From: Pseudopedobacter alpinus
Lineage (GTDB): Bacteria; Bacteroidota; Bacteroidia; Sphingobacteriales; Sphingobacteriaceae
Direction: 5' to 3'
DNA: 64,000 nucleotides
Assembly (NCBI RefSeq): GCF_042684645.1
Contig: NZ_JBHULV010000056.1
Location: 21,482-85,481 of the forward strand
The notes beneath the pieces were generated by a model. It was not told the DNA's origin. It did not search any database and was given only the letters and a program-made list of their open reading frames with translations. This document shows, one piece after another, positions 52,466 to 60,874 of this stretch. Numbering within the stretch: the stretch's first letter is position 1; every line of letters begins with the position of its first letter. The position numbers and the translations under genes are program-made.

Positions 52466-53131
52466 ATGTTTAAAAAAGTTTTAATAGCCGAAGACCACGA
52501 AAGCGCAAATTTATCTGTAAGGAAAACATTGGATGAATTTGGTGTTAAAGAAAGAGAATATGTTTATTACTGTGACGATGCTTTAATGCATTTGAAACAG
52601 GCTTTGGCAGAAGGTAATCCTTATGAGCTTTTAATTACCGATATATTTTTTGAAGAGGATGGTAGAGCGCAAGATTTAAAAGGCGGAATAGATTTAATTA
52701 AAGCAGCAAAAGCTTTGCAGCCTCATATTTTGGTGTTGGTTTTTTCTGCAGAAAGTAAAGTTGGTTTTATTGATCAGCTTTTTAAAGAAATGGGAATAAA
52801 TGCTTATGTGCGTAAAGCCCGCCGCGATGTTGAAGAACTAAAAAACGCGTTAACTCATCTTGCTAACGATAAACAATATCTAAACCCAGCATTAAGGCAA
52901 TCCATTAAAAAACAAAATACATACGAATTTAGCGATTATGATATTATTTTAATTTCGCAACTTTCGCAAGGGATGCTCCAAAAAGATATTCCTTATTATT
53001 TAGAAAAAAATGAGATAAAACCCTATGGCTTAAGTAGTGTAGAAAAACGCTTAAACTTTATGAAAGCCACTTTAGGCTTTTCTAAAAACGAACAGTTAAT
53101 TGCTTTTTGTAAAGATTTAGGAATTATTTGA
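52466..53131 (+). CDS. Response regulator with C-terminal HTH
   Basis: 221 residues. The receiver has IAEDHES (acid pocket), the phospho-acceptor Asp59 in LLITDIFF, the Ser in VFSAES and Lys in VRKARRD. The C-terminal part (about 155-221) is a LuxR/FixJ-like HTH variant (ISQLSQGMLQKDIPYYL...GLSSVEKRLNFMKATLGF). It lies 10 bp after the kinase. A perfect TTACGG palindrome begins 17 bp after its stop, so this regulator is the natural candidate to bind it. Confidence 0.9.
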   Translation: MFKKVLIAEDHESANLSVRKTLDEFGVKEREYVYYCDDALMHLKQALAEGNPYELLITDIFFEEDGRAQDLKGGIDLIKAAKALQPHILVLVFSAESKVGFIDQLFKEMGINAYVRKARRDVEELKNALTHLANDKQYLNPALRQSIKKQNTYEFSDYDIILISQLSQGMLQKDIPYYLEKNEIKPYGLSSVEKRLNFMKATLGFSKNEQLIAFCKDLGII

Positions 53132-53147
53132 GTTTAATTTTCTGGCT

Positions 53148-53191
53148 TTACGGTTTCCCGTAAAATAAAACTATTTCTCTTTCTAATTTTG
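53148..53191 (+). promoter_or_regulatory. TTACGG-palindrome promoter of the predicted small RNA
   Basis: Perfect TTACGG-TTTC-CCGTAA (53148-53163), 20 bp, TAATTTTG (53184-53191). No TTTG -33 box. Confidence 0.68.
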
Positions 53192-53195
53192 TGTA

Positions 53196-53305
53196 TCCAA
53201 TCCTTGGAAATAAGTTATTCGCGGTGTGTGAACTGAATAACGTTAACATCTACCTATGATGAGTTTAAACAATCCCGGCCTGCTTTTGTAGGTTGGGATT
53301 GTTTT
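53196..53305 (+). ncRNA. Predicted small RNA downstream of the response regulator
   Basis: Transcription from the -7 box at 53184-53191 would reach a strong terminator 75 bp later. The transcript of about 110 nt folds as CCAA-TCC-TTGG (53197-53207), GTTATTC...GAATAAC (53214-53241) and the terminator stem. The only open frame is 11 codons (53257-53292), without a ribosome binding site and running into the terminator. The RNA is predicted from promoter and terminator geometry only. Confidence 0.5.
53267..53305 (+). terminator. Terminator of the predicted small RNA
   Basis: AAACAATCCC / GGGATTGTTT perfect 10-bp stem, inner CCT/AGG pairs, ending in TTTT. Confidence 0.85.
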
Positions 53306-53621
53306 GGGTTTAGATAAATTAGTTTGTTAATTATATTTTAAAGTCTTTTAACTAAAATTAATGTTTTATTAATTAATTTGATATTTTTAGTCATAAATCT
53401 TGAATTTGGTTCAAATTCAACAAATCAGCGGTTTTAGGTTGATTAATTTTAGTAAATAAAAAATGAATGGATAGAAAATTATTTGATCATTAAAAAATAT
53501 TTCAACTTACTCGAAATTGTTGTTTTTTGGGATCAAGAGCTATGTACACTTTTAGATTGATTAAAATTAACCGAACAATCTGCTATTTCCAACTTTTTTT
53601 AAAGTTTAAAAACAATAAAAT
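53306..53621. other. Leader region of the vWA operon
   Basis: 316 bp of very AT-rich DNA without a gene. The only clear structure is TTGAATTTG-GTT-CAAATTCAA (53400-53420), a perfect 9-bp inverted repeat and possible operator. A TTTG lies near 53526 but without a well-spaced -7 box. Confidence 0.5.
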
Positions 53622-54338
53622 ATGAGCAACATTACACCGTTTCAAGGCGAAACACCCGAAAATTTCGACACTAGATGTCTTTGTGTACTTGTATTGGATA
53701 CTTCTTACTCAATGGAAGGTGGTCCAATTGACGAATTAAACAAAGGACTTCTTGGGTTTGGAGATTATCTAAAATCTAAAAATTCGACAAGATTTTCTGT
53801 TGAAGTTTCAATTATCACTTTCAATTCAACAATTGAATGCGTTCAAGAACCTGCTTTGGTTGATAGTATGGAGACAACTGACAAATTTCCACTGAAAGTA
53901 GCAGGTTCAACAAAACTAGTTGAAGGTATGAGGGCTGCTATAAAAAAAGTTGAAGACAGGAAACAATGGTACAGAAATAACGGAATTGGATTCTTTAGAC
54001 CTTGGATAGTATTGATGACAGACGGTTACCCAGACCCTGGACAAGATATTGATGGATTGGCTAATGAAATTAAAATTGGTCACAAAGGAAAGCACTTTGC
54101 ATTTTTACCCATGGGAGTAGAAGGTTCAGAACAGAATTTTATGAATAAAATTTCAACTCCTGAATTTCCACCACTACCAATTGATTGGCAAAGATTTGAT
54201 GATGTTTTTAAATGGTTAAGTAATAGCCTTGATAAAGTTAGTCAATCTACTGAAGGCGAAGTTGTAAAATTTGACTCTGTACAAGACTTCACTCGAACTG
54301 GTTGGGGTGGTGGAGACTTTACACAAACACCAATTTAA
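53622..54338 (+). CDS. TerY-like von Willebrand factor A protein
   Basis: 238 residues, cytosolic vWA domain. MIDAS motif DTSYS (26-30), the Thr of the GSTKLVEGM loop and Asp of LMTDGYPDP complete the metal site. This TerY group is encoded with PP2C phosphatases and kinases in tellurium- and stress-related loci. First gene of a five-gene operon; the phosphatase starts 4 bp later. Confidence 0.92.
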   Translation: MSNITPFQGETPENFDTRCLCVLVLDTSYSMEGGPIDELNKGLLGFGDYLKSKNSTRFSVEVSIITFNSTIECVQEPALVDSMETTDKFPLKVAGSTKLVEGMRAAIKKVEDRKQWYRNNGIGFFRPWIVLMTDGYPDPGQDIDGLANEIKIGHKGKHFAFLPMGVEGSEQNFMNKISTPEFPPLPIDWQRFDDVFKWLSNSLDKVSQSTEGEVVKFDSVQDFTRTGWGGGDFTQTPI

Positions 54339-54342
54339 ATAT

Positions 54343-55194
54343 ATGTATGGCAACTGGGTAATCGCTAAAGGTAGTTCAATTGGCGGAAGACATATTGAAG
54401 ATAATTTACCGTGTCAAGATTCAAACGCAGTATTTTTCAATCTAGAAATGGATTATGGAATAGCAATTGTTTCTGACGGGGCTGGCTCCGCTAGCCAATC
54501 AGATTTAGGTTCCAAAATCGTTGTTGATAATGGGATCGAATTACTTAATGAGAGATTTTCCGAAACTTCATTTCAAGACTTAATTCAGAAAGAGCAAATA
54601 GAAGTTGAGAGCTTCTTCATTGAGTTTTACAAATTGCTTTATAAAAAGTTTGAAGAATATTCTACGGGAAATGATTTACCAATCAAATCTTTAGCAGCTA
54701 CATCTATAATTGTTGTATTTAGTAAGTCTGGGCTTATTTGTAGTCATATTGGAGATGGAAGAGCGGGTTATCAGGATTCAGAAAACAACTGGCATTCAAT
54801 TTTAGAACCTTTCAAAGGAGAAGAAGCGAATCAAACTATTTTTATTACTTCGGATATTTGGGAAAAGCCAAATGAATTTATAAGAACAACAAAAGTTAAC
54901 AATCAAATTCAGTCATTCACTTTAATGTCTGACGGTTGTGAATCTGCATCTTTTGAACTGAATCGTTTTAATGTAGAAATCCAACTTTACGAAAAATTGA
55001 ACAATCCGTATCCGAAATTTTTCAATCCCAATATAGCCATTTTAAGAGAACTTGCATTGAGCAGAAAATCTGCAGAAGAAATTGATGATTTATGGTTAAA
55101 ATTTCTTCATGACGGGAACAGTAAATTCGAATCAGAAATTGATGATAAAACTTTGATACTTGGAACTTTAATAAACAATGTAAGTAATGCCTAA
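54343..55194 (+). CDS. PP2C-family protein phosphatase
   Basis: 283 residues from the ATG at 54343. Typical PP2C_2 motifs: RHIEDNLPCQDS (metal Asp), IVSDGAGSASQSDLG (Asp45-Gly46) and CSHIGDGRAGY; the late DDKTLILGTL supplies the last metal Asp. It removes phosphate from Ser/Thr, probably reversing the adjacent kinase. A start at 54271 would overlap the vWA gene and is rejected. The end overlaps the kinase gene by 8 bp. Confidence 0.92.
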   Translation: MYGNWVIAKGSSIGGRHIEDNLPCQDSNAVFFNLEMDYGIAIVSDGAGSASQSDLGSKIVVDNGIELLNERFSETSFQDLIQKEQIEVESFFIEFYKLLYKKFEEYSTGNDLPIKSLAATSIIVVFSKSGLICSHIGDGRAGYQDSENNWHSILEPFKGEEANQTIFITSDIWEKPNEFIRTTKVNNQIQSFTLMSDGCESASFELNRFNVEIQLYEKLNNPYPKFFNPNIAILRELALSRKSAEEIDDLWLKFLHDGNSKFESEIDDKTLILGTLINNVSNA

Positions 55195-56587
55195 GAATTT
55201 CAATTTACAAAGTGGATCAACTTTATCTATTGCAGATATTCCCCTAGATAATGGGAATGCAACTGGTGGCGAAGGTGCTGTATATGAAATTTTAAGCCCT
55301 CCAAATTATCGAAACTCTGTTGCCAAAATATTATACCCTGAAAAGAGAACAAATGAAAGGCGCTATAAAGTAAGATATATGGTGGATAATCCACCTGCAA
55401 ATATTCAAGATGGAAACGGTCATAATTTTCTTATTTGGCCTCAACAGATACTTTTAGACAATAATGATTTTGTTGGCTTTATAATGCCAAAAGCAGAAGG
55501 AATTGATTTAGAAGAATTATGCAGAGTAAAGCTCAAACCCGAATTGGGTTCAGAATGGCAAAAGTTCTATAGAGACAATTCTGATTCAATGATTCTTCGA
55601 CTAATCTTGTGCAGCAACATTGCTAAAGCGGTAAATGCTCTACACGCCACAGGTCATTATGTTATTGGAGACTTGAAACCTGAAAACATAAGAGTAAAAT
55701 CAAATGGTTTAGTTTCCATTCTTGATTTAGATTCTTGCCAAATATCAGATGGTGGTCAAATTCGTTTTCAATCAAAAATGAATACAACTAAATACAATCC
55801 GCCAGATAGAGTAGTTGAGCATAAAGAACTTTCGTGGGATTTATTTATTTTGGGTATTATATTTTATGAAATTCTTTTTGGTTGTCACCCTGGTCAAGGA
55901 ACACTTCAACCACATCTAAATAATCAATTTACAACACCTGAATTAAAATTAAGAAATGGGTATTTTCCTTTCGGCTCAAACGGGCATTTTTTTGATGTTA
56001 TTGCAACTCCACACAACGATTTCAAAAATCTGCCTTACAGCGTTCAAAAATTATTTCTACGCTGTTTTGACCAAGGAATAACAAATCCTGCAATAAGACC
56101 AAACACGACAGACTGGCTCAATAATTTAACAGCTAAACCAAAAATAGTTTACTTCAAAACTGACAAGGAAACTATAATTTCAGGTGTTGAAGTTACTTTG
56201 AATTGGCAGGTAGAGGGTGCGGATGAAATTGAAATAAACAATGGAATAGGTAGCGTTTCTTTTGCTGGGCAAATAACTATAAGACCTCAAACGGAGAGGC
56301 AGTTTAGAATAAAGGCAATAAACAAATTTGGGTCGGATGAGCAAGAAATTAATCTTATAATATTTCCAACCCCTATAATAGAAACTTTAGTTGTACCTAC
56401 TCCTGATATACAACAATATTATACCATTGACAGATTAAACTTTCAATCATTTAATATCGATTTATCAATTAACATTAATGTAGAAAAACTAGAAGAAACT
56501 ATGGATAAATTAATAGTTGGTAACCCACAAATCAATAAGATATCACAGGTCGCTGCCAATTTTAAGAATGAAATTAAAAAGATATGA
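55187..56587 (+). CDS. Ser/Thr protein kinase with C-terminal Ig-like domain
   Basis: 466 residues. Glycine loop GGEGAVY (27-33), VAK with Lys47, catalytic GDLKPEN (161-167, with IGD in place of HRD but Asp162, Lys164 and Asn167 kept), and DLD (180-182) in place of DFG. The kinase domain ends near 310. Residues about 318-400 form an Ig-like strand set (ISGVEVTLNWQVEGADEI), followed by a short tail. No membrane helix. It overlaps the phosphatase and the DUF4407 gene, so the module is translated together. Confidence 0.92.
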   Translation: MPKNFNLQSGSTLSIADIPLDNGNATGGEGAVYEILSPPNYRNSVAKILYPEKRTNERRYKVRYMVDNPPANIQDGNGHNFLIWPQQILLDNNDFVGFIMPKAEGIDLEELCRVKLKPELGSEWQKFYRDNSDSMILRLILCSNIAKAVNALHATGHYVIGDLKPENIRVKSNGLVSILDLDSCQISDGGQIRFQSKMNTTKYNPPDRVVEHKELSWDLFILGIIFYEILFGCHPGQGTLQPHLNNQFTTPELKLRNGYFPFGSNGHFFDVIATPHNDFKNLPYSVQKLFLRCFDQGITNPAIRPNTTDWLNNLTAKPKIVYFKTDKETIISGVEVTLNWQVEGADEIEINNGIGSVSFAGQITIRPQTERQFRIKAINKFGSDEQEINLIIFPTPIIETLVVPTPDIQQYYTIDRLNFQSFNIDLSININVEKLEETMDKLIVGNPQINKISQVAANFKNEIKKI

Positions 56588-58053
56588 TAGAAGATTTTTT
56601 CATTTGGTGTAGTGGAGCAAAAAAGCAAATTCTTGACGAATGTCCTATAGAGAAAGGAAAATTTGTAGGGATTGGAATGGCTGTATTCTTTGTTTCAATT
56701 CTTTCTATGATATCGTCTTCTTTTTTTATTACGTACGCTTTTGCTAGAAAAGATTCCAGCGACTTATCTTTTAATATTCAATGGGAATATATTGCCTGTG
56801 GTGTTTTATGGGGTGTAATAATTTTTACACTAGATAGAAATATTGTAGCAACTATTCGTAAAACAGGAAATTTTAAGGACGAAATAAAAAAGGCATATCC
56901 AAGAATTTTTTTAGCTTTTTTTATTGGAATTGTTGTTTCAACACCATTAGAAATGAAGTTTTTCGAAAAGGAAATCACACAAAAAGTCGAAGAAGAAATA
57001 CGCAAAGAACAGATACGTCAAAATAAAGAACAAGTTATACCCATAGAGAATCAAATTCTAAGTGTTAAAAGTCAAATTAAAGAAAATACTTCACTTAGGG
57101 ATAGTGCTTATCAAAATGCATTGGCAGAAAAAAATGGAAATGGACTTACAGGTATAAAAAAATATGGACCTAAAGCGAAAGAGTGGGAAAGTAAGTCTTT
57201 TAAGTATGGTGATTTAGTAGACTCGCTAAATTCCGACCTTATTAGGTTAAATGCTTCATTAATGAATGCTCAGAGCGGAATATCGATTGACAGTTTGTAC
57301 GCAGCTGGAGTTATACAGAAATATGATGGTGCTGAAGCTAGGGTAAAAGCACTCTATAGTTTAAGTGGATTTCATTTTGTGATAACATTATTATTTGTCG
57401 CTTTAGAAATACTTCCGTTAATGGTTAAATTGATGATTCCAAGAGGACCCTATGATGAAATTCTTGACCGCAAAGAATATGAAATTTATATTGAGCAAAA
57501 GAGAATTATCTCCGATAAAAACTCAGAAATAAATAAGCTTTTGGAAGAGATTAGCCAAATGACTAAACTTAAAAGTGATACAAGAATTGCAATACAGAAA
57601 ACAAAACTTGATGCAGAAATTAAAGCTAATGAAGTTTTATTGAATGACATTGCTCAAAAACAGGCAAATCTTGCAAAGATAGCAGTAAAGAAATGGTATG
57701 ATACAGAATTAGGAAAGCTCAAACAAGATACACAATACCAATATGCAAAAACGAAAAATATTATTAATTCAGTTTATGCACAAAAGATATCAGATGTTTT
57801 TTGGAAACAGAAGGGAGCAGTTGACAAAATAGAATATTATTTCCGTAATGGTTCATTAACGGATAATGAATTACTCTATTTTGAAAATGACCAGGTAAAC
57901 AAAGGGAAATGGAACTATAATAAAATAAAAGATGAAGTTGAAATAGATTTACATGGGAACAGACTTAATTATTCAATTTCGGAATTAACTCAAGACAAAT
58001 TGACTTTGACAGATAAAATAAATAATGACATTTTACAATTTGAAAAAGTATAA
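56584..58053 (+). CDS. DUF4407 membrane protein
   Basis: 489 residues. Helices at about 25-50, 68-84 and 104-120, a periplasmic or cytosolic coiled coil (about 125-235, EEEIRKEQIRQNKEQVIP), a fourth helix (about 258-280), then a second long coiled coil and a globular end. FTLDRNIVAT is the conserved DUF4407 segment. It overlaps the kinase by 4 bp and meets the DUF4236 gene at a shared A (TAATG). It may be the membrane effector or sensor of the phospho-module. Confidence 0.88.
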   Translation: MIEDFFIWCSGAKKQILDECPIEKGKFVGIGMAVFFVSILSMISSSFFITYAFARKDSSDLSFNIQWEYIACGVLWGVIIFTLDRNIVATIRKTGNFKDEIKKAYPRIFLAFFIGIVVSTPLEMKFFEKEITQKVEEEIRKEQIRQNKEQVIPIENQILSVKSQIKENTSLRDSAYQNALAEKNGNGLTGIKKYGPKAKEWESKSFKYGDLVDSLNSDLIRLNASLMNAQSGISIDSLYAAGVIQKYDGAEARVKALYSLSGFHFVITLLFVALEILPLMVKLMIPRGPYDEILDRKEYEIYIEQKRIISDKNSEINKLLEEISQMTKLKSDTRIAIQKTKLDAEIKANEVLLNDIAQKQANLAKIAVKKWYDTELGKLKQDTQYQYAKTKNIINSVYAQKISDVFWKQKGAVDKIEYYFRNGSLTDNELLYFENDQVNKGKWNYNKIKDEVEIDLHGNRLNYSISELTQDKLTLTDKINNDILQFEKV

Positions 58054-58235
58054 TGGCTTGGCGTTTTAGAAAATCAAAGAATATTGGTCCTTTCAGAGCC
58101 ACAGTTTCCAAAAAAGGTGTAGGAACAAGTTTTAGCTTCTTAGGTTTTCGTTTTGGAGTAAGTCCAGACGGTAGAAAGTATTGGAGTTTTGGCATACCCG
58201 GAACAGGTTTTTATTATATAAAAAATTTAAACTAA
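58053..58235 (+). CDS. DUF4236 small protein
   Basis: 60 residues. RFRKSKNIGPFRATVSKKG and GIPGTGFYY are the family hallmarks. Basic, Gly-rich, probably all-beta. Function unknown. It shares one base with the DUF4407 stop, the last gene of the operon. Confidence 0.9.
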   Translation: MAWRFRKSKNIGPFRATVSKKGVGTSFSFLGFRFGVSPDGRKYWSFGIPGTGFYYIKNLN

Positions 58236-58417
58236 TAAATTTTCTAAATAATTCTATTTGGAGGCTCTCTTAATTCTTTTATAAAAAATCGATAGATGAA
58301 ATTAAATCATTCTTATTTATTTATTTATTGAAAGTAAATTTTAATCAAGTAATATTTTTTTCGCAAGACCCATCAACTTTTTAACTTCTTCTTTAAACTT
58401 CTTTAATAAATTATTCA

Positions 58418-58462
58418 TTACGGGAAACCGTAAGGAATTATACTTATTGTGTCTTAGTTTTG
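58418..58462 (+). promoter_or_regulatory. TTACGG-palindrome promoter of the DUF3892 gene
   Basis: Perfect TTACGG-GAAA-CCGTAA (58418-58433), 21 bp, TAGTTTTG (58455-58462), then 26 bp to the start codon. Same architecture as the sites at 50.1 and 53.1 kb. A further inverted repeat TGATTA...TAATCA (58461-58479) overlaps the transcription start. Confidence 0.68.
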
Positions 58463-58488
58463 ATTAGATCAATTAATCAAAAAAAATT

Positions 58489-58785
58489 ATGGCAATAAGA
58501 ATTACATGTATTAATAAAGCTAATGGTAATCATGAAAATCCATATGTAGCAATTTCTCATTTAGGTTGGGAAGATTATAATTCTACAAAAAAAGGAAAAA
58601 ACACCAGAGTTGAAATTTATAATTTTTTAGAGCATGAAGGAGGAATGGCTTACGTAGAAGATTTTAAGGGAAATAAAACTAAAGTTGTAACAGCAATATC
58701 TCCAAGAGGAACTAAGTATGTTAAAACAGAAGCTAACGGTACTGAATCAGATAATTTATTGAGCCTTAAAGAATGTCAATTTTAA
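58489..58785 (+). CDS. DUF3892-domain protein
   Basis: 98 residues, soluble. Conserved features are IRITCINKANG at the start, GMAYVEDFKGNKTKVVT in the middle and KYVKTEANGTESDNLLSL at the end. Function unknown. Expression is probably controlled by the palindrome promoter, so it may be a main output of the local two-component system. The nuclease gene follows after 10 bp. Confidence 0.85.
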   Translation: MAIRITCINKANGNHENPYVAISHLGWEDYNSTKKGKNTRVEIYNFLEHEGGMAYVEDFKGNKTKVVTAISPRGTKYVKTEANGTESDNLLSLKECQF

Positions 58786-58795
58786 ACTTAGCAAT

Positions 58796-59866
58796 ATGGA
58801 TTTCAAAGATGAAGTAAAACAACTTGGTTTACGTACCGAAAAAATGATTCCTCAAATACAGACGGAGGAAGCTACCAAAAATGCACTCATTATGCCTTTT
58901 ATCAAATTATTAGGTTACGATGTTTTTGATCCTTTTGAAGTAAACCCGGAATTTGTAGCCGATATTGGCATAAAAAAAGGCGAGAAGGTGGATTATGCTA
59001 TTATGAAAGATGGTGAACCCATTATCATTATCGAGTGTAAACACCATTTAGAAAAACTAGACCCACACAATTCGCAGTTGTTTCGCTATTTTCATGTTTG
59101 TAAAGCAAAGTTTGGTTTGCTAAGTAACGGAGTTCAATACCGTTTTTATACAGATTTAAATGATACCAATAAAATGGATGAAAAACCATTTTTTGAATTT
59201 AACATTGCCGAGATTAAAGATAATCAAATAGAGGAATTAAAGAAGTTTCATAAATCGTATTTCGATATAGAAAATATTTCTAATACTGCTTCCGACCTAA
59301 AATATACCCATGAGCTAAAAGCCTTGATTACTTCTGAATTAAAAGACCCTACGGCTATTTTTGTAAAACATTTTGCTAACCAAGTTTACCAAGGTAAGCT
59401 AACAGAAAAAATACTATCGCAGTTTACCGAGTTGGTAAAACGTTCATCAAATCAGGTTTTAAATGATGCAATAACTCACCGTTTAAAATCTGCTTTAGGG
59501 AAAGAAGAAGCAAACAGTCAGCAAATAGAAGAAAAAGTAACCAATGAGCCTGTAATGGCTACAGAAACGGGTATAGTTACCACCGAAGAAGAGTTGGAAG
59601 GCTATCACATTGTAAAAGCTATTTTGCGCAAAACTGTAGATGTAAAACGTATTGTTGCAAGAGATGTGCAGTCTTATTTTGGGATTTTATTAGATGATAA
59701 TAACCGTAAACCTATTTGTCGTCTTTATTTTAATAGCAATAACAAAAAAAGCATTGGCATTTTTGGAGAGGGCAAATTAGAAACCAAATATGATTTAGAA
59801 AGTTTAGATGATATTTATGCCTACAGCAAAGAACTTGAAGTAGCAGTTTCAAATTATTTAGGATAG
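58796..59866 (+). CDS. HsdR_N-type (PD-(D/E)XK) nuclease-like protein
   Basis: 356 residues. The N-terminal domain (about 20-150) is of the type I restriction HsdR_N class: LLGYDVFDPFEVNPEF, VDYAIMKDGEPIIIIECKHH (Asp and ExK core), then a helical linker and a C-terminal module (about 250-356, YHIVKAILRKTVDVKRIVARD). No ATPase or methylase is adjacent, so it is not a full restriction system. Such stand-alone proteins are common in Bacteroidota; role unknown. Possibly in one transcript with DUF3892. Confidence 0.82.
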   Translation: MDFKDEVKQLGLRTEKMIPQIQTEEATKNALIMPFIKLLGYDVFDPFEVNPEFVADIGIKKGEKVDYAIMKDGEPIIIIECKHHLEKLDPHNSQLFRYFHVCKAKFGLLSNGVQYRFYTDLNDTNKMDEKPFFEFNIAEIKDNQIEELKKFHKSYFDIENISNTASDLKYTHELKALITSELKDPTAIFVKHFANQVYQGKLTEKILSQFTELVKRSSNQVLNDAITHRLKSALGKEEANSQQIEEKVTNEPVMATETGIVTTEEELEGYHIVKAILRKTVDVKRIVARDVQSYFGILLDDNNRKPICRLYFNSNNKKSIGIFGEGKLETKYDLESLDDIYAYSKELEVAVSNYLG

Positions 59867-59961
59867 TTATAATTGAAAAAAGATAATTATTAAGTTTAGT
59901 GCAATTTACTTTATGGTTAAATATTTTAAAGTTTTTCTAAAACTCAGTAATCATTAAATAT

Positions 59962-60155
59962 GTTAACCAACATCAATCCCTAACCAATTGAAAATGCTTG
60001 CATTCATATTTTAAAAATCATAACTAACGTTAGGGCAAAAAAGTAAATTGGAAAGCCATTCCCTCGTTTAAACCTGCTTATGCGGTTAATACATTTTTTT
60101 ACTGAATGCAGGTATTAGACCTATAAATGTCATCAATAAAAAATAATAGCTTATC
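59962..60155 (-). pseudogene. Decayed, internally deleted copy of the CPA1 antiporter gene
   Basis: 59962-60090 resembles 37899-38031 of the antiporter gene (for example CATCAATCCC-AACCAATTG and AAAGCCATTCC-TCGTTTA), and 60091-60155 jumps to the segment near 38418-38502 (TTTTTTTACTGAATGCAGGTAT and the gene start). Frames are broken. It is a remnant of a second antiporter with the middle lost. It fills most of the spacer 59867-60189. Confidence 0.82.
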
Positions 60156-60189
60156 AAAAACACCAAACCATAAAGTTTAAATCGCCTAC

Positions 60190-60651
60190 CTATTTAACAA
60201 CACTTGCTGCAGAAAATGCCAATACATCCTCGGTCATTGCTACCAAATTATTTTTACCAGTTTTACGGGTAATTTTTTTTCTGAGGTGGAAAAATATAAA
60301 TGTGGAAGCTAAAGCAGCTGTTGCCCCAAGCATTGCACCATGTAAAGGATTTTTAAAAGCGGCTTTGTAAACTGTGGCTCCAACTAATGCTCCAGATGCA
60401 CAGCGTCCTAAAACACTTAATGTTTCTGTTCGGTTTGATGCGTTAGGATCCTTATCTCCTGCTAACTCACCTAAAGCAGCAATGTCTAACAAATTGGAAG
60501 TGATACCACTTTGCATAAAATTCAATTTGCTGTTTTGTAAGCCTAACTGTTTGTTTTTATTGAATTTGGTGGTAATTAAAGATAAAGGTGCCATACTTCG
60601 CATTCCAGCACTTAAGCCTAATATTACTGTTTTTAAAAAGGGATTTTTCAT
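60190..60651 (-). CDS. DUF4126 membrane protein
   Basis: 153 residues from the ATG at 60651. Hydrophobic, Ala/Gly-rich with three or four short helices (AGMRSMAPLSLITT at the start, ASGALVGATVYKAAFKNPLHGAMLGATAALASTF in the middle). This matches DUF4126, of unknown function. The longer frame from 60681 adds ten residues without a better start. Confidence 0.82.
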   Translation of the reverse strand: MKNPFLKTVILGLSAGMRSMAPLSLITTKFNKNKQLGLQNSKLNFMQSGITSNLLDIAALGELAGDKDPNASNRTETLSVLGRCASGALVGATVYKAAFKNPLHGAMLGATAALASTFIFFHLRKKITRKTGKNNLVAMTEDVLAFSAASVVK

Positions 60652-60874
60652 AGTTTTTAATTTTAAAAAATTCAAAAACAAAAACCAGTCCTAAAATTAG
60701 TATATCATTAAAACCCAGTTTTTTGGCTTTAGTTAATTTTAAAGAGTTTTCAAAATTAGATTAGTTATAATAAATGACCACGACTTTAAGAGGAGAAATT
60801 TTAAGTTCTAAGCTCCAATTTTATATAGAAACAGAAACGCTGCATTAAAAAAACAGCATCAAAAAAAATATTTG

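Noticed and set aside
53257..53292. 11-codon leader peptide before the terminator (attenuator)
   Set aside because: No ribosome binding site, no repeated regulatory codons, and the next gene is more than 300 bp away.
54271..54342. Longer N-terminus for the PP2C protein
   Set aside because: Would overlap the vWA gene by 68 bp; the ATG at 54343 is followed at once by the conserved PP2C start.
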